DNA of 64,000 nucleotides from Spirosoma endophyticum (GTDB lineage: Bacteria; Bacteroidota; Bacteroidia; Cytophagales; Spirosomataceae): contig NZ_FOLQ01000019.1 in assembly GCF_900112365.1 (NCBI RefSeq), positions 1-64,000 on the forward strand, in the 5' to 3' direction. Each line of letters starts with the position of its first letter. Position 1 is the first letter of the stretch. The translations under genes were made by a program, and so were the position numbers. Under the pieces are notes generated by a model. That model was not told the origin of the DNA and made no database searches. It saw nothing but the letters and a program-made list of their open reading frames with translations. This document shows positions 41,826 to 51,979 of this stretch, piece after piece.

Positions 41826-42794
41826 CTAGGTTAATACAACTAGTTTGCCGCCAGCCTGATTGCTTTCCATATACGCATGCGCCTTGGCAATTTCATCAAG
41901 GTGAAAGACTTTGCTCACGTTTAAATGGATCTGACCAGCTTCAACGGTGTGTATAAAGTCCTGAAAAATCGCTGGAATTATGTTGGCCGCACCGCTATTG
42001 TAAATCGTCAGACTGACCAGGGGCGGGATAAAGTCCATCGGAGCGAAATTCGGGATTTCCCATTGTTCAGCCAGCATACCGGTCATACATACCGTTCCCC
42101 CTGGTTTAGCGCAGTGTAAGGAATCTTTCAGCGTTACCGTACCGACCAGTTCCAGGACTTTATCGACGCCGTCGGGGAAAATGGCCTTTACTTTGCTGGC
42201 CAATTCACCATCGTCAATGAGGCAATAAGAGACTCCGTTATTCATCAGTAAGGATGCCTTATCGGGATTTCGCGTTGTCGCAATAACCTGTACGCCCATG
42301 CTTTTTGCCAACTGGGTCGCCAGCATACCTATGGACGACGTACCCCCTCTAATGAGCAGATTATCACCTTTTTGACAATTCAAGGCCAGACTAAGCGATC
42401 CATAAACAGTTTGGTACATTTCGGGTATGGCACCGAGTTGATCCCAGCTTAACTGACTCTCGAAAGGGAACACGATCGATTTGGGTAGCACCGTATATTC
42501 GGCATAACTACCGTCGAAATCCCGTCCCATACCGCCCATCAAAGCCGCGACTTTCTGTCCTTTTTGATAGTCGCCGGATGGATCAGATTCTACTTCCCCT
42601 ACGCATTCAATCCCTAAGACACGCGGAAATTTGACGTTTGGCGAATACCCCTTACGCGTCATCAACTCCGATCGGTTTAGCCCAAAGGCTTTTACTTTGA
42701 TCAGGATAGTGTCTTCGCTGGCCTGTGGTATCGGTCTTTCTTCAAGCTGGAAGGCATTTGCATCCCCTGAATTCTTTAAAACAGCGGCTTTCAT
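41826..42794 (-). CDS. Zinc-independent MDR alcohol dehydrogenase / quinone oxidoreductase
   Basis: A 322-residue medium-chain dehydrogenase/reductase of the quinone oxidoreductase type. LIKVKAFGLNRSELMTRKGY and FPRVLGIECVGEVES form the catalytic domain; LLIRGGTSSIGMLATQLAKSMGVQVIATTR is the NADPH-binding Rossmann turn (in two parts). The structural-zinc cysteine cluster is absent. It probably reduces quinones or reactive enones. The Crp/Fnr regulator gene lies directly upstream on the same strand. Confidence 0.85.
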   Translation of the reverse strand: MKAAVLKNSGDANAFQLEERPIPQASEDTILIKVKAFGLNRSELMTRKGYSPNVKFPRVLGIECVGEVESDPSGDYQKGQKVAALMGGMGRDFDGSYAEYTVLPKSIVFPFESQLSWDQLGAIPEMYQTVYGSLSLALNCQKGDNLLIRGGTSSIGMLATQLAKSMGVQVIATTRNPDKASLLMNNGVSYCLIDDGELASKVKAIFPDGVDKVLELVGTVTLKDSLHCAKPGGTVCMTGMLAEQWEIPNFAPMDFIPPLVSLTIYNSGAANIIPAIFQDFIHTVEAGQIHLNVSKVFHLDEIAKAHAYMESNQAGGKLVVLT

Positions 42795-42880
42795 AGCTAG
42801 TTGCTCAGTTGTGATGTGTCGTAGTTAATTCTATGCTTGGCTTATTCGACAACGCAAAGGTGGCTGTTCCTGCCGGAAGC

Positions 42881-42927
42881 AACCCTTAAAGAAGGTTAAG
42901 AAATACCCTTAACCTTCTTTAAGGGTT
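42881..42927. terminator. 20-bp perfect hairpin including a stop codon
   Basis: AACCCTTAAAGAAGGTTAAG (42881-42900) and its exact complement (42908-42927) flank a seven-base loop. The TAA of the Crp/Fnr gene (42921-42919) lies in the right arm and its last two codons (Asn-Pro) are also in the stem. Confidence 0.75.
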
Positions 42928-43527
42928 AACCTGTTTTTTGGAGATCTCTTTCCGAATTTTGCTCAGAAATTCGGGGGTAATGCCCAGGTACGAAGCAATT
43001 TGAGTATTGGGCAGCCTTTGTGACAGATTGGGGTATTGATCTAAAAAAGTAACGTAGCGTTCTTCGGCGGTCGAGCTGATGGCCTGTAAGACTCGGTTTT
43101 CGAGTTCAACAAATCGGTTCTCAATAATAACTCTGAAATTTCGGTCAAACTTCGGGTTATGCATAAAGAGATGCAGAAGATCAGGCTTACTGATCTGTAA
43201 AATGACTGATGGCTCGATGGCCTCGATATACACACGGCTTGGTTTCTCCGCGTAGAAGCTGTCGATTTCCATAATCCACCGGGCTGCCGGGCGGTCATTT
43301 TCAGCCGCAAACTGAAGATTATGTTCAACGCCTTTTTTGTCAACCTGAAACTTCCTGAAGCAGCCTTCTGCCACAAACGTGTAATGTCGGCAAATGTCAT
43401 TCTCCTGGAGAATAAACTGCCTCCGTTTAATTCGTCGTTCAACAACCCGCTTCGATAAGTCGTCTCGTTCCTGTTCATCAAGAGGAAGGTAATTATCAAA
43501 ATTTGCGAAGAGTTTTTGGATCGTCAC
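42919..43527 (-). CDS. Crp/Fnr-family transcription regulator
   Basis: A 202-residue regulator. Residues 1-130 form a cyclic-nucleotide-binding-type barrel (FILQENDICRHYTFVAEGCF, RKFQVDKKGVEH), without the usual cAMP-binding Arg-Ser pair that I can recognise. The C-terminal winged helix carries RLPNTQIASYLGITPEFLSKI. No cysteines for an FeS cluster are in place. It may regulate the adjacent oxidoreductase gene downstream, from which it is separated by a strong hairpin. Confidence 0.85.
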   Translation of the reverse strand: MTIQKLFANFDNYLPLDEQERDDLSKRVVERRIKRRQFILQENDICRHYTFVAEGCFRKFQVDKKGVEHNLQFAAENDRPAARWIMEIDSFYAEKPSRVYIEAIEPSVILQISKPDLLHLFMHNPKFDRNFRVIIENRFVELENRVLQAISSTAEERYVTFLDQYPNLSQRLPNTQIASYLGITPEFLSKIRKEISKKQVNP

Positions 43528-43651
43528 GTTGTTTAAGCAGGGTTATTGACTTCACGTAGCTCAAATATACGTTGGAGATTCTACCCATACTGACCGGCTG
43601 ACTCCGTCATACGTACAGTCTCTTGACTTAACTTTACCGAAACTTTACGTC

Positions 43652-45298
43652 ATGCGCCGTCCGATTGTTTTTTTTTGTTTGTGGGTAACTGGCTTTTGGC
43701 TAGGCAGTCAGCCAATGGCAACGGCTCAGGAACAGTGTGCGGATCGGCTCTCGTTTACGCCTGTCAGTCAGCCTAATCAGATCGAATGGAGCAAGTTTCC
43801 TGATTTTACACTTCCGTTTCCCGTCATCTACAATGGACCACGATTTACGGATACGCAGGCCAGCCCACTACGTCATGGTTTCAGCAACCTTGTCGATGTA
43901 AAGGACAGCGAGTTTGGCTCACTGGTTCAGTTCAGGCAGCGCGTCATTGTCTACTATGGTTTCGCGACCGGCCTTAATCAGCCCTGGGAAACTATCGAGA
44001 GTCCGTGGGCGAATGATCTGGATGCCTACCGCGCCAAATGGGATCGCTTTTTGTCTGACATAAGCGGGGGACAGAAAAATTCAGCCGGGTTGTATGTTGT
44101 TCAGGCGAGCCGACTGGTGCTGGATATTGAGCGTTTTCAGGAAACAGATGCCCGAATTCTGAGACTCAAACAGGATACGCGCGTCCCGGAAACGTATCGG
44201 AATTTGTCGGATGCTACGTTCATCGCTACGTATAAACAGGACATGCGTAACCTGCATGCCGAGGGGGTACGTTATATTCGTCAACACGCCGACCTGGGCG
44301 GAGCCAGTATCAGTAGTTATGCCGATACGCCCGTGCTGAATACGTATCTGAACGTACCAACTTTCTCCTGGGCCGATTGGACAACTAAAATTAACCTGAC
44401 AAACTATCTGGTTCAGGAAGCCAGCGGAACAAGCATTGGTGGGCCGTATTATGAACAACTGGACGCCTTGTCACCCTCAGCCTATTATTTCTACGATTAC
44501 CCAAACCCGCTGGCCAGAGATTATCTGGCGTATCTGTTGTTTCAGGTAGAAGTGAACCGGGCCTGGAGCAATAAGCCCGTGGTGCCCTGGGTCTGGATGC
44601 GGTACCATAACGAATCGAGCAGCTATCCGAATTTCATTCAGCCATTTATGGCCGAAGCGACTGCCATTTTTCCTTTTTTTTCTGGCGCAGCCGGGCTCTG
44701 GTTATGGGAAGATCCTTTTCTCACCCAGAGTCGCACCGATAATTACGCGGCCTATGAGCACTTCACTCACGGGCTGTATCGACTGTCCCGTTTCGCCGAT
44801 ATGTTTCAGGGAACGCATGAGTTGGTGATCGAAACGCCCGCCCGCGACCTCATGGATAAGCAACTCCCTGTGTGGCGTGGTGTGGTGAAGGAAAATAAAA
44901 TTCTGATTGCGGCCCAGAATCCGTATGCGAATGATGGCCAGAAAACAAGCCTGACAGTACGGTATAAATCCTGGCAACAAGCCATCGAACTGACGGGCCG
45001 AGAGGTGTATCTGTGCCGTTTTGATATGGGCAGCGTTACCGCAACGGAACCCTTGCTGCCAGACGTAGTGGCGTCGCCTAATCCGGCTCAAACGACTCTG
45101 ACCGTAACATTCGATCAACTTCCCCCGGCTGCCACCGAAATTGGATTGGTCAATATGCTCGGACAAACGGTCATCAGAAAAGCCGCGACCAGCAAAACGG
45201 AAACGGTGAACGTAGCGGGTTTGCCCGTTGGGCTGTATGTTCTCCGCATTCAAAACGAAACCCATACCCAGACGAAAAAAATTATCATTAGTCATTAG
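43652..45298 (+). CDS. Secreted protein with T9SS type A sorting domain
   Basis: A 548-residue protein with signal peptide (FFCLWVTGFWLGSQPMATAQ). The main domain, about residues 25-460, is a glycosidase-like barrel (IYNGPRFTDTQASPLRHGF, VVPWVWMRYHNESSSYP, AAGLWLWEDPF), but I cannot name the family. The C-terminal 80 residues are a T9SS sorting domain: VVASPNPAQTTLTVTF, IGLVNMLGQTVIRK and LPVGLYVLRIQNETHTQ. It is therefore exported across the outer membrane by the type IX system and released or anchored at the surface. Confidence 0.8.
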   Translation: MRRPIVFFCLWVTGFWLGSQPMATAQEQCADRLSFTPVSQPNQIEWSKFPDFTLPFPVIYNGPRFTDTQASPLRHGFSNLVDVKDSEFGSLVQFRQRVIVYYGFATGLNQPWETIESPWANDLDAYRAKWDRFLSDISGGQKNSAGLYVVQASRLVLDIERFQETDARILRLKQDTRVPETYRNLSDATFIATYKQDMRNLHAEGVRYIRQHADLGGASISSYADTPVLNTYLNVPTFSWADWTTKINLTNYLVQEASGTSIGGPYYEQLDALSPSAYYFYDYPNPLARDYLAYLLFQVEVNRAWSNKPVVPWVWMRYHNESSSYPNFIQPFMAEATAIFPFFSGAAGLWLWEDPFLTQSRTDNYAAYEHFTHGLYRLSRFADMFQGTHELVIETPARDLMDKQLPVWRGVVKENKILIAAQNPYANDGQKTSLTVRYKSWQQAIELTGREVYLCRFDMGSVTATEPLLPDVVASPNPAQTTLTVTFDQLPPAATEIGLVNMLGQTVIRKAATSKTETVNVAGLPVGLYVLRIQNETHTQTKKIIISH

Positions 45299-45631
45299 TA
45301 AGGACAAGAGCCTTCAGAAACTGTCTGACTTCCCTCTAAAGCTCGATAAGATACCGGTGAACAAGATGATGTTTTAAAGGCTGGTGGTAACTCCAGTCGG
45401 AACTTTAAGCCATCATCTGGTCCGCCGATACCGTCAACTGGTAAACAAAGCGGGTGGGATTGATGAGCTATAAAATCATATAGTTACGACCTGCTGCCGA
45501 ATAGATCGGAGAAGGTACAGCTGGTGATTCAAGTGGATGTGGATGTTTACTAATTAGAAGTAGGTGTAACTGCAGTCTTAGATTTGTCAATCTCACCAAA
45601 ACGCCATAAATCGAGAGGAAACTACGGGGGA
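45299..45631. other. Intergenic region, possible degraded sequence
   Basis: No supported gene. The sequence has no long hairpin. It ends directly upstream of the small 56-residue gene, whose promoter is probably in the last 80 bases. Confidence 0.4.
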
Positions 45632-45802
45632 ATGATTGACTACCTATCGCATTGGATCAACCGGGGTGAACTATCCGGATTTTCGCCGGACGAATTGGCC
45701 ATGCACGAACGCTACACCGACTATTTTACGATGGGTATTGCGATCTGTGTAGCCCTGCTGTACTGGCAATTTAAGGAGCTCAAAGAGAGTGACTTGAAAT
45801 AA
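45632..45802 (+). CDS. Small single-TM protein, 56 aa, copy C of a three-member family
   Basis: ATG 45632 gives exactly 56 residues starting MIDYLSHWINRGELSGFSPD. An upstream ATG at 45584 is in frame, but the paralogues at 6477-6647 and 6067-6237 begin at the MID position, which fixes this start. Conserved blocks are GELSG, DELAMH, TDYF and ICVALL; one membrane helix spans about residues 31-47. The gene stands alone here, far from the other two copies. Function unknown. Confidence 0.65.
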   Translation: MIDYLSHWINRGELSGFSPDELAMHERYTDYFTMGIAICVALLYWQFKELKESDLK

Positions 45803-45868
45803 AAAAGCCAGACCGTTAAACGAGTATCGGCACTGGCCAGGTCCATTCTTGTAACCACCCGTTTGTTG

Positions 45869-46348
45869 CTATTTCCCTAATTTTCGCTCAATCAGTGCGA
45901 CTATTTCCTTGCGATTTTTGAGCTTGGCAAAATCCAGGGGCGATTTACCATCGTTCGAAAGCAGGCTTAAATCTGCATTGGCGGCTAAGAGTAATTTGAC
46001 AATGTCAACGTTATCCTGCCAAATCGCATCATGCAGGGCGGTGTACCCATTATAGGGACCCTGTTTGTTAATATCAATATTGTGTTCGATCAAGAGTTGA
46101 GCCGCTTCTGTTCGGCCAGCATAGGCGGCCGCGTGTAAAGCCGTTGCTTTCATCCCCGGGTCAACGGCCCGTACATCAGCGCCAGCATCTAACAGTAACT
46201 TGACGATATGGTTATACCCTTTATAAGCCGCAATGACCAGAGGGGCATCCTGGTTTGAATCCAACTCATTGACATCAGCCCCATTTTGAATGAGTTGCTG
46301 AACGAGTAAGCTATTATTTTTATTGATGGCATTCAGTAAAGCGGTCAT
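45869..46348 (-). CDS. Ankyrin-repeat protein
   Basis: A 159-residue protein made of about four to five ankyrin repeats: LLVQQLIQNGADVNELD, APLVIAAYKGYNHIVKLLLDAG, ALHAAAYAGRTEAAQLLIEH, TALHDAIWQDNVDIVKLLLAA and a C-terminal cap ending ALIERKLGK. There is no signal peptide, so it is cytoplasmic. Such proteins mediate protein contacts; no partner is evident. Confidence 0.85.
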   Translation of the reverse strand: MTALLNAINKNNSLLVQQLIQNGADVNELDSNQDAPLVIAAYKGYNHIVKLLLDAGADVRAVDPGMKATALHAAAYAGRTEAAQLLIEHNIDINKQGPYNGYTALHDAIWQDNVDIVKLLLAANADLSLLSNDGKSPLDFAKLKNRKEIVALIERKLGK

Positions 46349-46613
46349 ATCAACTCCTGTAGTTTGCGTAAATGGTATAGTTGAATAGGTTTCAATAGGC
46401 CCGTGCGGGCTAGCCTGTTAAACAAATATAGAGCCTGCGATGCCATTTTGATGGCCGGGTTACTCACTAAAGCGGCCTTCCTATCCTATTGTCTGGTCTT
46501 TTTTGCCAATCATGCACTAAAGTAAAAACTGGTGCGTAACTCCTGTAGTTATAACAGAACTAAATGAGATACCCAGGGAAAATAGTAAAACTCTGTGTCA
46601 AAACCTCAAAATT

Positions 46614-48650
46614 ATGCCGAATCAACTGCAATACGAAACCAGTCCTTACCTACTCCAGCACGCTGAAAATCCAGTTGACTGGTATCCGTGGGGCGAGGAA
46701 GCCCTCGCCAAAGCCATCGCTGACGACAAGCCGATTCTGGTTAGTATTGGGTATTCGGCCTGTCACTGGTGCCACGTAATGGAACGGGAATCGTTTGAGA
46801 AAACCGACGTAGCGCAGGTGATGAACGAGCAGTTCGTATGCATTAAAGTTGACCGGGAGGAGCGTCCCGATGTAGACGCAATTTATATGGATGCGGTACA
46901 GGCAATGGGTGTGCAGGGTGGCTGGCCGCTCAACGTATTTCTGATGCCCGATGCCAAACCGTTCTATGGCGTTACGTACCTACCGAAGCGAAACTGGGTC
47001 AATCTGTTAGAAAGCATTCGATCAGCCTTCGACAATAACCGGGCCGATCTGGCGCAATCGGCGGACGGCTTTGCCCGAGAGTTGAATCTGACCGATGCCG
47101 AACGGTACGGCCTGACACAGAACGACCCATTATTTGCGCCCGAAACGCTCGATGTTCTCTATCGTAAAGTCGCCGTCAAAGCCGATGATGAGAAAGGAGG
47201 GATGCGCCGGTCACCGAAGTTTCCGATGCCCAGCATCTGGCGGTTTTTACTCCGTTACTACGCCGTTACGGGCAACGATTCGGCATTGCATCAGGTCAAA
47301 ATTACCCTCGACCGTATGGCGTTGGGCGGTATTTACGATCAACTCGGTGGCGGATTTGCGCGCTATTCAACAGATGTTGACTGGTTTGCGCCCCATTTCG
47401 AAAAGATGCTTTACGACAATGGGCAATTGCTGGCCCTGTACGCAGAAGCATACAGCCTGACAAAATCAGAACTCTACAAGCACGTTGTTTATCAGACAAT
47501 TGGCTTCATGCAACGCGAGCTGATGAGTCCGGAAGGTGGGTTTTACTCCGCCCTTGACGCCGACAGCGAGGGCGTTGAAGGAAAGTTCTATACGTTTACC
47601 ACCCCTGAACTGCTGGACATCCTCGGCCCTGATTATGACTGGTTCGCCGAATTGTATAATCTGACCGATGAAGGAAACTGGGAACACGGCCGTAATATTC
47701 TGCATCGGACAGAAGCCAATAAATCGTTTGCGGAACGCATGGGCTGGTCTCTGGCCGATCTTAACCTGCGGTTAGATGCTACGCACGTACGATTGCTTCG
47801 AGTACGTAATGAATACATTCGGCCGGGCCTGGATGACAAGATTCTGTGCTCATGGAACGGTCTGATGCTAAAAGGATTGGCCACGGCCTACCGCGTTTTT
47901 GGGGAACCGGAGTTTCTGGCACTAGCACTGCGACTGGCGTATTTTCTGCTGAAAAAAATGCGTGACACTCGCAACGGGCGACTCTGGCACACGTACAAAC
48001 TGGGACGTGCTCGTCAGGCGGGTTTCCTGGACGACTATGCGGCTGTGATCGACGGATTGCTGGCGCTTTATCAGGCGACTTTTGTCCAGAGCTGGTTAAC
48101 GGAAGCAGACCAACTGATGCAGTACGTACTGACGAATTTTAGTGATACCAGCGAATATGAAACCGGACCCGATCCAATGTTTTTCTTCACGGATAAAAAT
48201 GGTGAAGAACTCATTGCCCGACGTAAAGAACTGTTTGACAACGTAATTCCGTCATCCAATTCAATGATGGCTGAGAATTTGTACATGCTAAGTCTGCTGC
48301 TTGAACGTAGTGAATACGCCGAACGGGCCGACCAGATGCTGGGCCGTGTACAACCGCTCGTCCAGCAAAATGCCGATTACCTGACCAACTGGGCGGCTCT
48401 GTTTGCCTTACGAACCCGCCCAACGGCCGAAATAGCCATTGTTGGTCCCGAGGCTGAACGATTTCGGGCTGAATTGGACGCTGAATTTTATCCCAACAAA
48501 ATACTGTGTGGTACGTCTGCCAGGAGCGATTTGCCGCTCCTGCACCAGCGTGGCCCCATAGATGGCAAAACAGCTATCTATGTTTGTTACAACCGCGCCT
48601 GTCAGTTACCGGTTACGAGCGTTGCCGAAGTATGGAAAATGGTGAAGTGA
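46614..48650 (+). CDS. Thioredoxin-domain protein, YyaL/SSP411 family
   Basis: A 678-residue protein. The N-terminal thioredoxin-like domain starts [20 protein letters not shown] and has the CxxC in [16 protein letters not shown]. An alpha/alpha barrel follows, with [40 protein letters not shown] and [20 protein letters not shown], all hallmarks of the SSP411 (spermatogenesis-associated 20 homologue) family. Length is normal. The enzymatic role is not known; the barrel resembles N-acylglucosamine epimerases. Confidence 0.9.
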   Translation: MPNQLQYETSPYLLQHAENPVDWYPWGEEALAKAIADDKPILVSIGYSACHWCHVMERESFEKTDVAQVMNEQFVCIKVDREERPDVDAIYMDAVQAMGVQGGWPLNVFLMPDAKPFYGVTYLPKRNWVNLLESIRSAFDNNRADLAQSADGFARELNLTDAERYGLTQNDPLFAPETLDVLYRKVAVKADDEKGGMRRSPKFPMPSIWRFLLRYYAVTGNDSALHQVKITLDRMALGGIYDQLGGGFARYSTDVDWFAPHFEKMLYDNGQLLALYAEAYSLTKSELYKHVVYQTIGFMQRELMSPEGGFYSALDADSEGVEGKFYTFTTPELLDILGPDYDWFAELYNLTDEGNWEHGRNILHRTEANKSFAERMGWSLADLNLRLDATHVRLLRVRNEYIRPGLDDKILCSWNGLMLKGLATAYRVFGEPEFLALALRLAYFLLKKMRDTRNGRLWHTYKLGRARQAGFLDDYAAVIDGLLALYQATFVQSWLTEADQLMQYVLTNFSDTSEYETGPDPMFFFTDKNGEELIARRKELFDNVIPSSNSMMAENLYMLSLLLERSEYAERADQMLGRVQPLVQQNADYLTNWAALFALRTRPTAEIAIVGPEAERFRAELDAEFYPNKILCGTSARSDLPLLHQRGPIDGKTAIYVCYNRACQLPVTSVAEVWKMVK

Positions 48651-48662
48651 TTCGCTAGGTAG

Positions 48663-49487
48663 TTAACGCTTCCGAAGTATGACCAGATCCTGTTGGTCTA
48701 TACCTGTTGGAATCACGTTTATAACATCAAAATACTGACTCCACCGTTCCTGAATATAGGATTCTGTATGGTAGCTGTTCTTGTAGAATTGGGGTAAACC
48801 ATCGGTGCACGTATCGTCGGACGCGTAAAAAAAACCTTCCTGCTGGACTGTCTGTACCGCAGCGGGAGTAAGTTGATGAAAGAAAGCGTCGCCGTGGATG
48901 GTTAGCAATGCATAGCCACCCTGGCGCAGCACGCGACTAATGTCGGCTAGCCAGGCATGTTCCATATCTTCGGGTAAATGCGTAAAGACGCTGATGGCGA
49001 AAACAAGGTCAAACGTCTGATCGTCATGCAGCATAGTGGGCCAGGAAGGGTTCAATTTTACTGAGCCTACCTGTGAATAATGTTCGGTAAGCCAGGTAAC
49101 GGCCTCCGCGTCAATATCTACACCATGAATTCCTTTGGCATTAATCGACCGCATGGCCAGCGGAATTAATGTTCGGCCACAGCCACAGCCAAAATCCAGT
49201 ACGTTCTCAAACTGCGTCAACGTGCGGTCAACACCCGAAGCTGCCAGCCCATGATTCATTTTGTTAATTAGCGATTGCCCGTGCAGAAAAAAATCAGTGT
49301 AATAGGAGCCTGAAACTCGAATTTGAAGGTTGGCTGGCGGGATCGCTGAAACCTGATCTCTTAGCATGAGCAATGAGTGAAGCTGACCAATGTAGACTTC
49401 GTTCTGTCTGGCTCGGTTGCGTGTTTCTTTGACCTCAGCTATACCATATTTCAGGTACTTGAAAGAGAAAAAATTAGACATGTTCAT
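48663..49487 (-). CDS. Class I SAM-dependent methyltransferase
   Basis: A 274-residue methyltransferase. The SAM site is FENVLDFGCGCGRTLIPLAM, followed by GIHGVDIDAEAVTWL and FDLVFAISVFTHLPEDMEHAWLADISRVLRQGGYALL in sections. This is the methyltransferase type 11/12 pattern. The N-terminal 80 residues carry an extra helical part (RNRARQNEVYIGQLHSLL). Substrate unknown; similar proteins are often near glycan genes. Confidence 0.83.
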   Translation of the reverse strand: MNMSNFFSFKYLKYGIAEVKETRNRARQNEVYIGQLHSLLMLRDQVSAIPPANLQIRVSGSYYTDFFLHGQSLINKMNHGLAASGVDRTLTQFENVLDFGCGCGRTLIPLAMRSINAKGIHGVDIDAEAVTWLTEHYSQVGSVKLNPSWPTMLHDDQTFDLVFAISVFTHLPEDMEHAWLADISRVLRQGGYALLTIHGDAFFHQLTPAAVQTVQQEGFFYASDDTCTDGLPQFYKNSYHTESYIQERWSQYFDVINVIPTGIDQQDLVILRKR

Positions 49488-49807
49488 GGGTGAATAGGGG
49501 AGTTTAAGTGTATTGAAAAGCCCGCAGCAGTCTAGTTTTATAGTAAACCTGATCCTGGCTACGGGCTTTTAATACGTTTGAGAAATGGGTGGATAGATGC
49601 ATCATCGCCGAACGACGAACATACATTACCCTTAAATATCTGAATAACTTTAGTTGAATGCCACTACGTATGGGTGAGTGACAGGTAATTCCAGGTGAGT
49701 GAACCGTTTTACGGGGTAGTGAGAGAATGTAGTGAAAATACTCGTATCCACTGAGTGTCTGCTAAACAGCGGATCTGGCTACGTAATAGCTTTGTAAAAT
49801 CATTCGT
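49488..49807. terminator. Intergenic region with terminator hairpin (49510-49575)
   Basis: No gene supported. GTATT-g-AAAAGCCCG (49510-49524) pairs with CGGGCTTTTAATAC (49562-49575) over a loop of about 37 bases, giving a terminator-like structure that probably ends the transcript from the yjbQ-type gene on the minus strand. Confidence 0.5.
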
Positions 49808-50230
49808 CTAATCACCCCAGGCTGTCAATACCAGCGTTCGCGACCCGCCGTGATCGCGGTGTTCGCCCAAATAAATGCCCTGCCAGGTTCCCAGATTCAG
49901 CCGACCATTCGTGATGGGAATCGTAACGGCGTGCCCCAGCATAGCGGCTTTCAGATGGGCGGGCATATCATCGGACCCTTCATAATCGTGTTGGTAATAA
50001 GGCTCATTTTCGGGAACCGTTTTATTGAAAAACCGCTCAAAATCACCCCGTACCGTTGGGTCGGCATTCTCGTTGATCGTTAGGCTGGCCGACGTATGCT
50101 GGATAAAAACGTGCAGTAAACCAACGCGAATCCGTTGCAGATCCGTAAACTCCCGTTCGATTGCGCGGGTAATTAAATGGAAACCACGCGAGTAGGCGGG
50201 TAGGTGAATAGTTTTCTGAAATGTGGGCAT
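49808..50230 (-). CDS. yjbQ: YjbQ family protein (secondary thiamine-phosphate synthase type)
   Basis: A 140-residue protein matching the UPF0047/YjbQ family along its length: LHVFIQHTSASLTINENADP, DFERFFNKTVPENEPYY, YEGSDDMPAHLKAAMLG and LNLGTWQGIYLGEHRDHGG. Proteins of this family have weak thiamine-phosphate synthase activity and may have a detoxifying role. All conserved His and Glu residues are present. Confidence 0.9.
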   Translation of the reverse strand: MPTFQKTIHLPAYSRGFHLITRAIEREFTDLQRIRVGLLHVFIQHTSASLTINENADPTVRGDFERFFNKTVPENEPYYQHDYEGSDDMPAHLKAAMLGHAVTIPITNGRLNLGTWQGIYLGEHRDHGGSRTLVLTAWGD

Positions 50231-50343
50231 ATGGGTAGCGGATACTGACTAAAATAATTAACTATCTTAGTCATCAATCAGTTGTCAACGGGGGTTGTTT
50301 CTGTACACAACGGAATGAATTGCCCATTGAAAATGATCGCGTG

Positions 50344-51174
50344 ATGAAGGCACTTTATTGGCTATTGTGTGGGCTGATGGTCAGTCAACCCATACGGGCG
50401 CAGGTTGATTCCACGGGAGCCGTTCATGATAATATAGTCCGTCGATTCCATCCGGAGTACGACGAAGAAATCATGTATTACGGGAAGCGTAATCAATACT
50501 TTAGCGTTAAAATTCTACGTAAAAACGGCACGTTACTCCGGCTCGATTCATACACGTTGTTGCCCAAGACACTGCCAAACGGGTTTCCATTGGATAGTGT
50601 CAATCGAATTATTCGACATGGCCCTACAAAAATCATGTATCCTGGGGGACAGCTACATATCAGCTGCGACTATAAAGACGACTTTATAAACGGTCCATTT
50701 ATGGTGTTTTATGAGGACGGCGCCATCAAACGAAAGGAATTTTATCGCAACGGGCGCGTTGCCCGGAGTCAGTGTTACACGCCGGAAGGGGATAAGCAGA
50801 CCTGTGAACCGTTCTATCAGGCCGCCAAGTTCATGGGCAAGCCGAATGAATTGTCAGATTATCTGAAACAGAAATTGGGGAGCGTACTGGATGGCGAGCG
50901 CATTCGAAAAATAACCGCTACGCTGAGAATCAACGAAATAGGGCAGGTCGTTAATGTGGATGTGTCGGTTAACGCAACCACAGGCAACGATCAACGGGTT
51001 CCGGCGGTCGTTAGCTATGTTCAGCAGATCATTCGAAATATGCCCGAATGGACACCCGAAAAGATGAACTGGAAACCGGCGCTCAATGATGGTAAGGCCA
51101 TCTCGTCAAACTGTGTGTTGACACTCTATCGCTTCTACGGAGGTATTCAGAGTAATATGTATTTCAAGTTGTAG
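50344..51174 (+). CDS. Secreted MORN/YwqK-like protein with TonB-C-like end
   Basis: About 276 residues from ATG 50344, chosen because the signal peptide (LYWLLCGLMVSQPIRAQ) starts there. YwqK/MORN-like strands follow: GPTKIMYPGGQLHISCDYKD, NGPFMVFYEDGAIKRKEFYR, NGRVARSQCY. The C-terminal part (IRKITATLRINEIGQVVNVD, IIRNMPEWTPEKMNWKPA) resembles the TonB C-terminal fold found in Bacteroidota periplasmic proteins. It is probably periplasmic. The role is unknown. Confidence 0.7.
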   Translation: MKALYWLLCGLMVSQPIRAQVDSTGAVHDNIVRRFHPEYDEEIMYYGKRNQYFSVKILRKNGTLLRLDSYTLLPKTLPNGFPLDSVNRIIRHGPTKIMYPGGQLHISCDYKDDFINGPFMVFYEDGAIKRKEFYRNGRVARSQCYTPEGDKQTCEPFYQAAKFMGKPNELSDYLKQKLGSVLDGERIRKITATLRINEIGQVVNVDVSVNATTGNDQRVPAVVSYVQQIIRNMPEWTPEKMNWKPALNDGKAISSNCVLTLYRFYGGIQSNMYFKL

Positions 51175-51183
51175 TCGAAGAAT

Positions 51184-51257
51184 AAAGCGCGGATGACATA
51201 GATTGAACGGATAAGCGATGATCGATAATCCGGTTCAATCAGCGACATCCGCGTTCT
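51184..51257. terminator. Imperfect palindrome between convergent genes
   Basis: GCGCGGATGACATAGATTGA... (from 51187) pairs imperfectly with 51228-51257 (TTCAATCAGCGACATCCGCG). The core is GCGGATG/CATCCGC with TTGAAC/GTTCAA closer in. It reaches the last bases of the pirin gene and likely serves both genes. Confidence 0.5.
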
Positions 51258-51975
51258 ATTTTCTATGAAGCGGAATTTCTAGCAGCAGGAGTATGGCATC
51301 GTTCGATAAAGCCTCGAATTCAACGGCTGGCTCTTGTACGTTCATCAACGACAAGCCGTCTCGTTCATGAAGTAACCGATCCTGAACCTCGAATACGCCG
51401 TTTAAAACAAAGACAAAAACACCATTTGTTTCCGGGTTTTCAAGCTTATAAATTCCATCTTCTCGACCATCGAATTTCCCAATAAAGCCACGGCTACGTA
51501 GTGCATTCTCGTTTATTGAAAAAGCGGGAAGGAGCTTATTTTTATCCGATAAATCGAATCTTGTTTGCCTGAGGCCGGGTGTAAAATCACTTGAGTTGTT
51601 CGTCAGCCAGATTTGGATGAAATTAATCAGGTCCGTCTCATATGGATTGATAATTTCATAGTCCATACTGCTGGCCAGCGAGAAAAGCTGAGCTTGACCT
51701 GCTTCTAGAAAACCATCTCCCAGACTGCTTTTGTATTCAAGCCCGCCAACAATCGGCAAAATCACTACGTCGGTAGTTGACTCAACCTGCATCCTGATAC
51801 GATTCCCGGCCGTTAACGTATCGTCATTTAAAACCTGTAAAGCCCCGAAAGGTAGTTTGTGCTCATCGACGTACTGACCAAAGGAAAAGCAGTGATAGCT
51901 CCTGAAATAATCGAATTGGGAGCATCCGCGCTGGTCGGCCAGAAACAACTGCGCCTGAAGTTGGGTATCCATCAT
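51256..51975 (-). CDS. Pirin-family protein
   Basis: About 239 residues from ATG 51975; an upstream ATG at 51993 overlaps the preceding gene by 14 bases. The N-terminus LFLADQRGCSQFDYFRSYHCFSFG and LQVLNDDTLTAGNRIRM match pirin-like bicupins, with VILPIVGGLEYKSSLGD in the first cupin and DGIYKLENPETNGVFVFVLN in the second. The usual metal-binding HPH motif is not evident, so this may be one of the non-quercetinase pirins. It lies in a two-gene operon. Confidence 0.75.
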   Translation of the reverse strand: MMDTQLQAQLFLADQRGCSQFDYFRSYHCFSFGQYVDEHKLPFGALQVLNDDTLTAGNRIRMQVESTTDVVILPIVGGLEYKSSLGDGFLEAGQAQLFSLASSMDYEIINPYETDLINFIQIWLTNNSSDFTPGLRQTRFDLSDKNKLLPAFSINENALRSRGFIGKFDGREDGIYKLENPETNGVFVFVLNGVFEVQDRLLHERDGLSLMNVQEPAVEFEALSNDAILLLLEIPLHRK

Positions 51976-51979
51976 TGGC

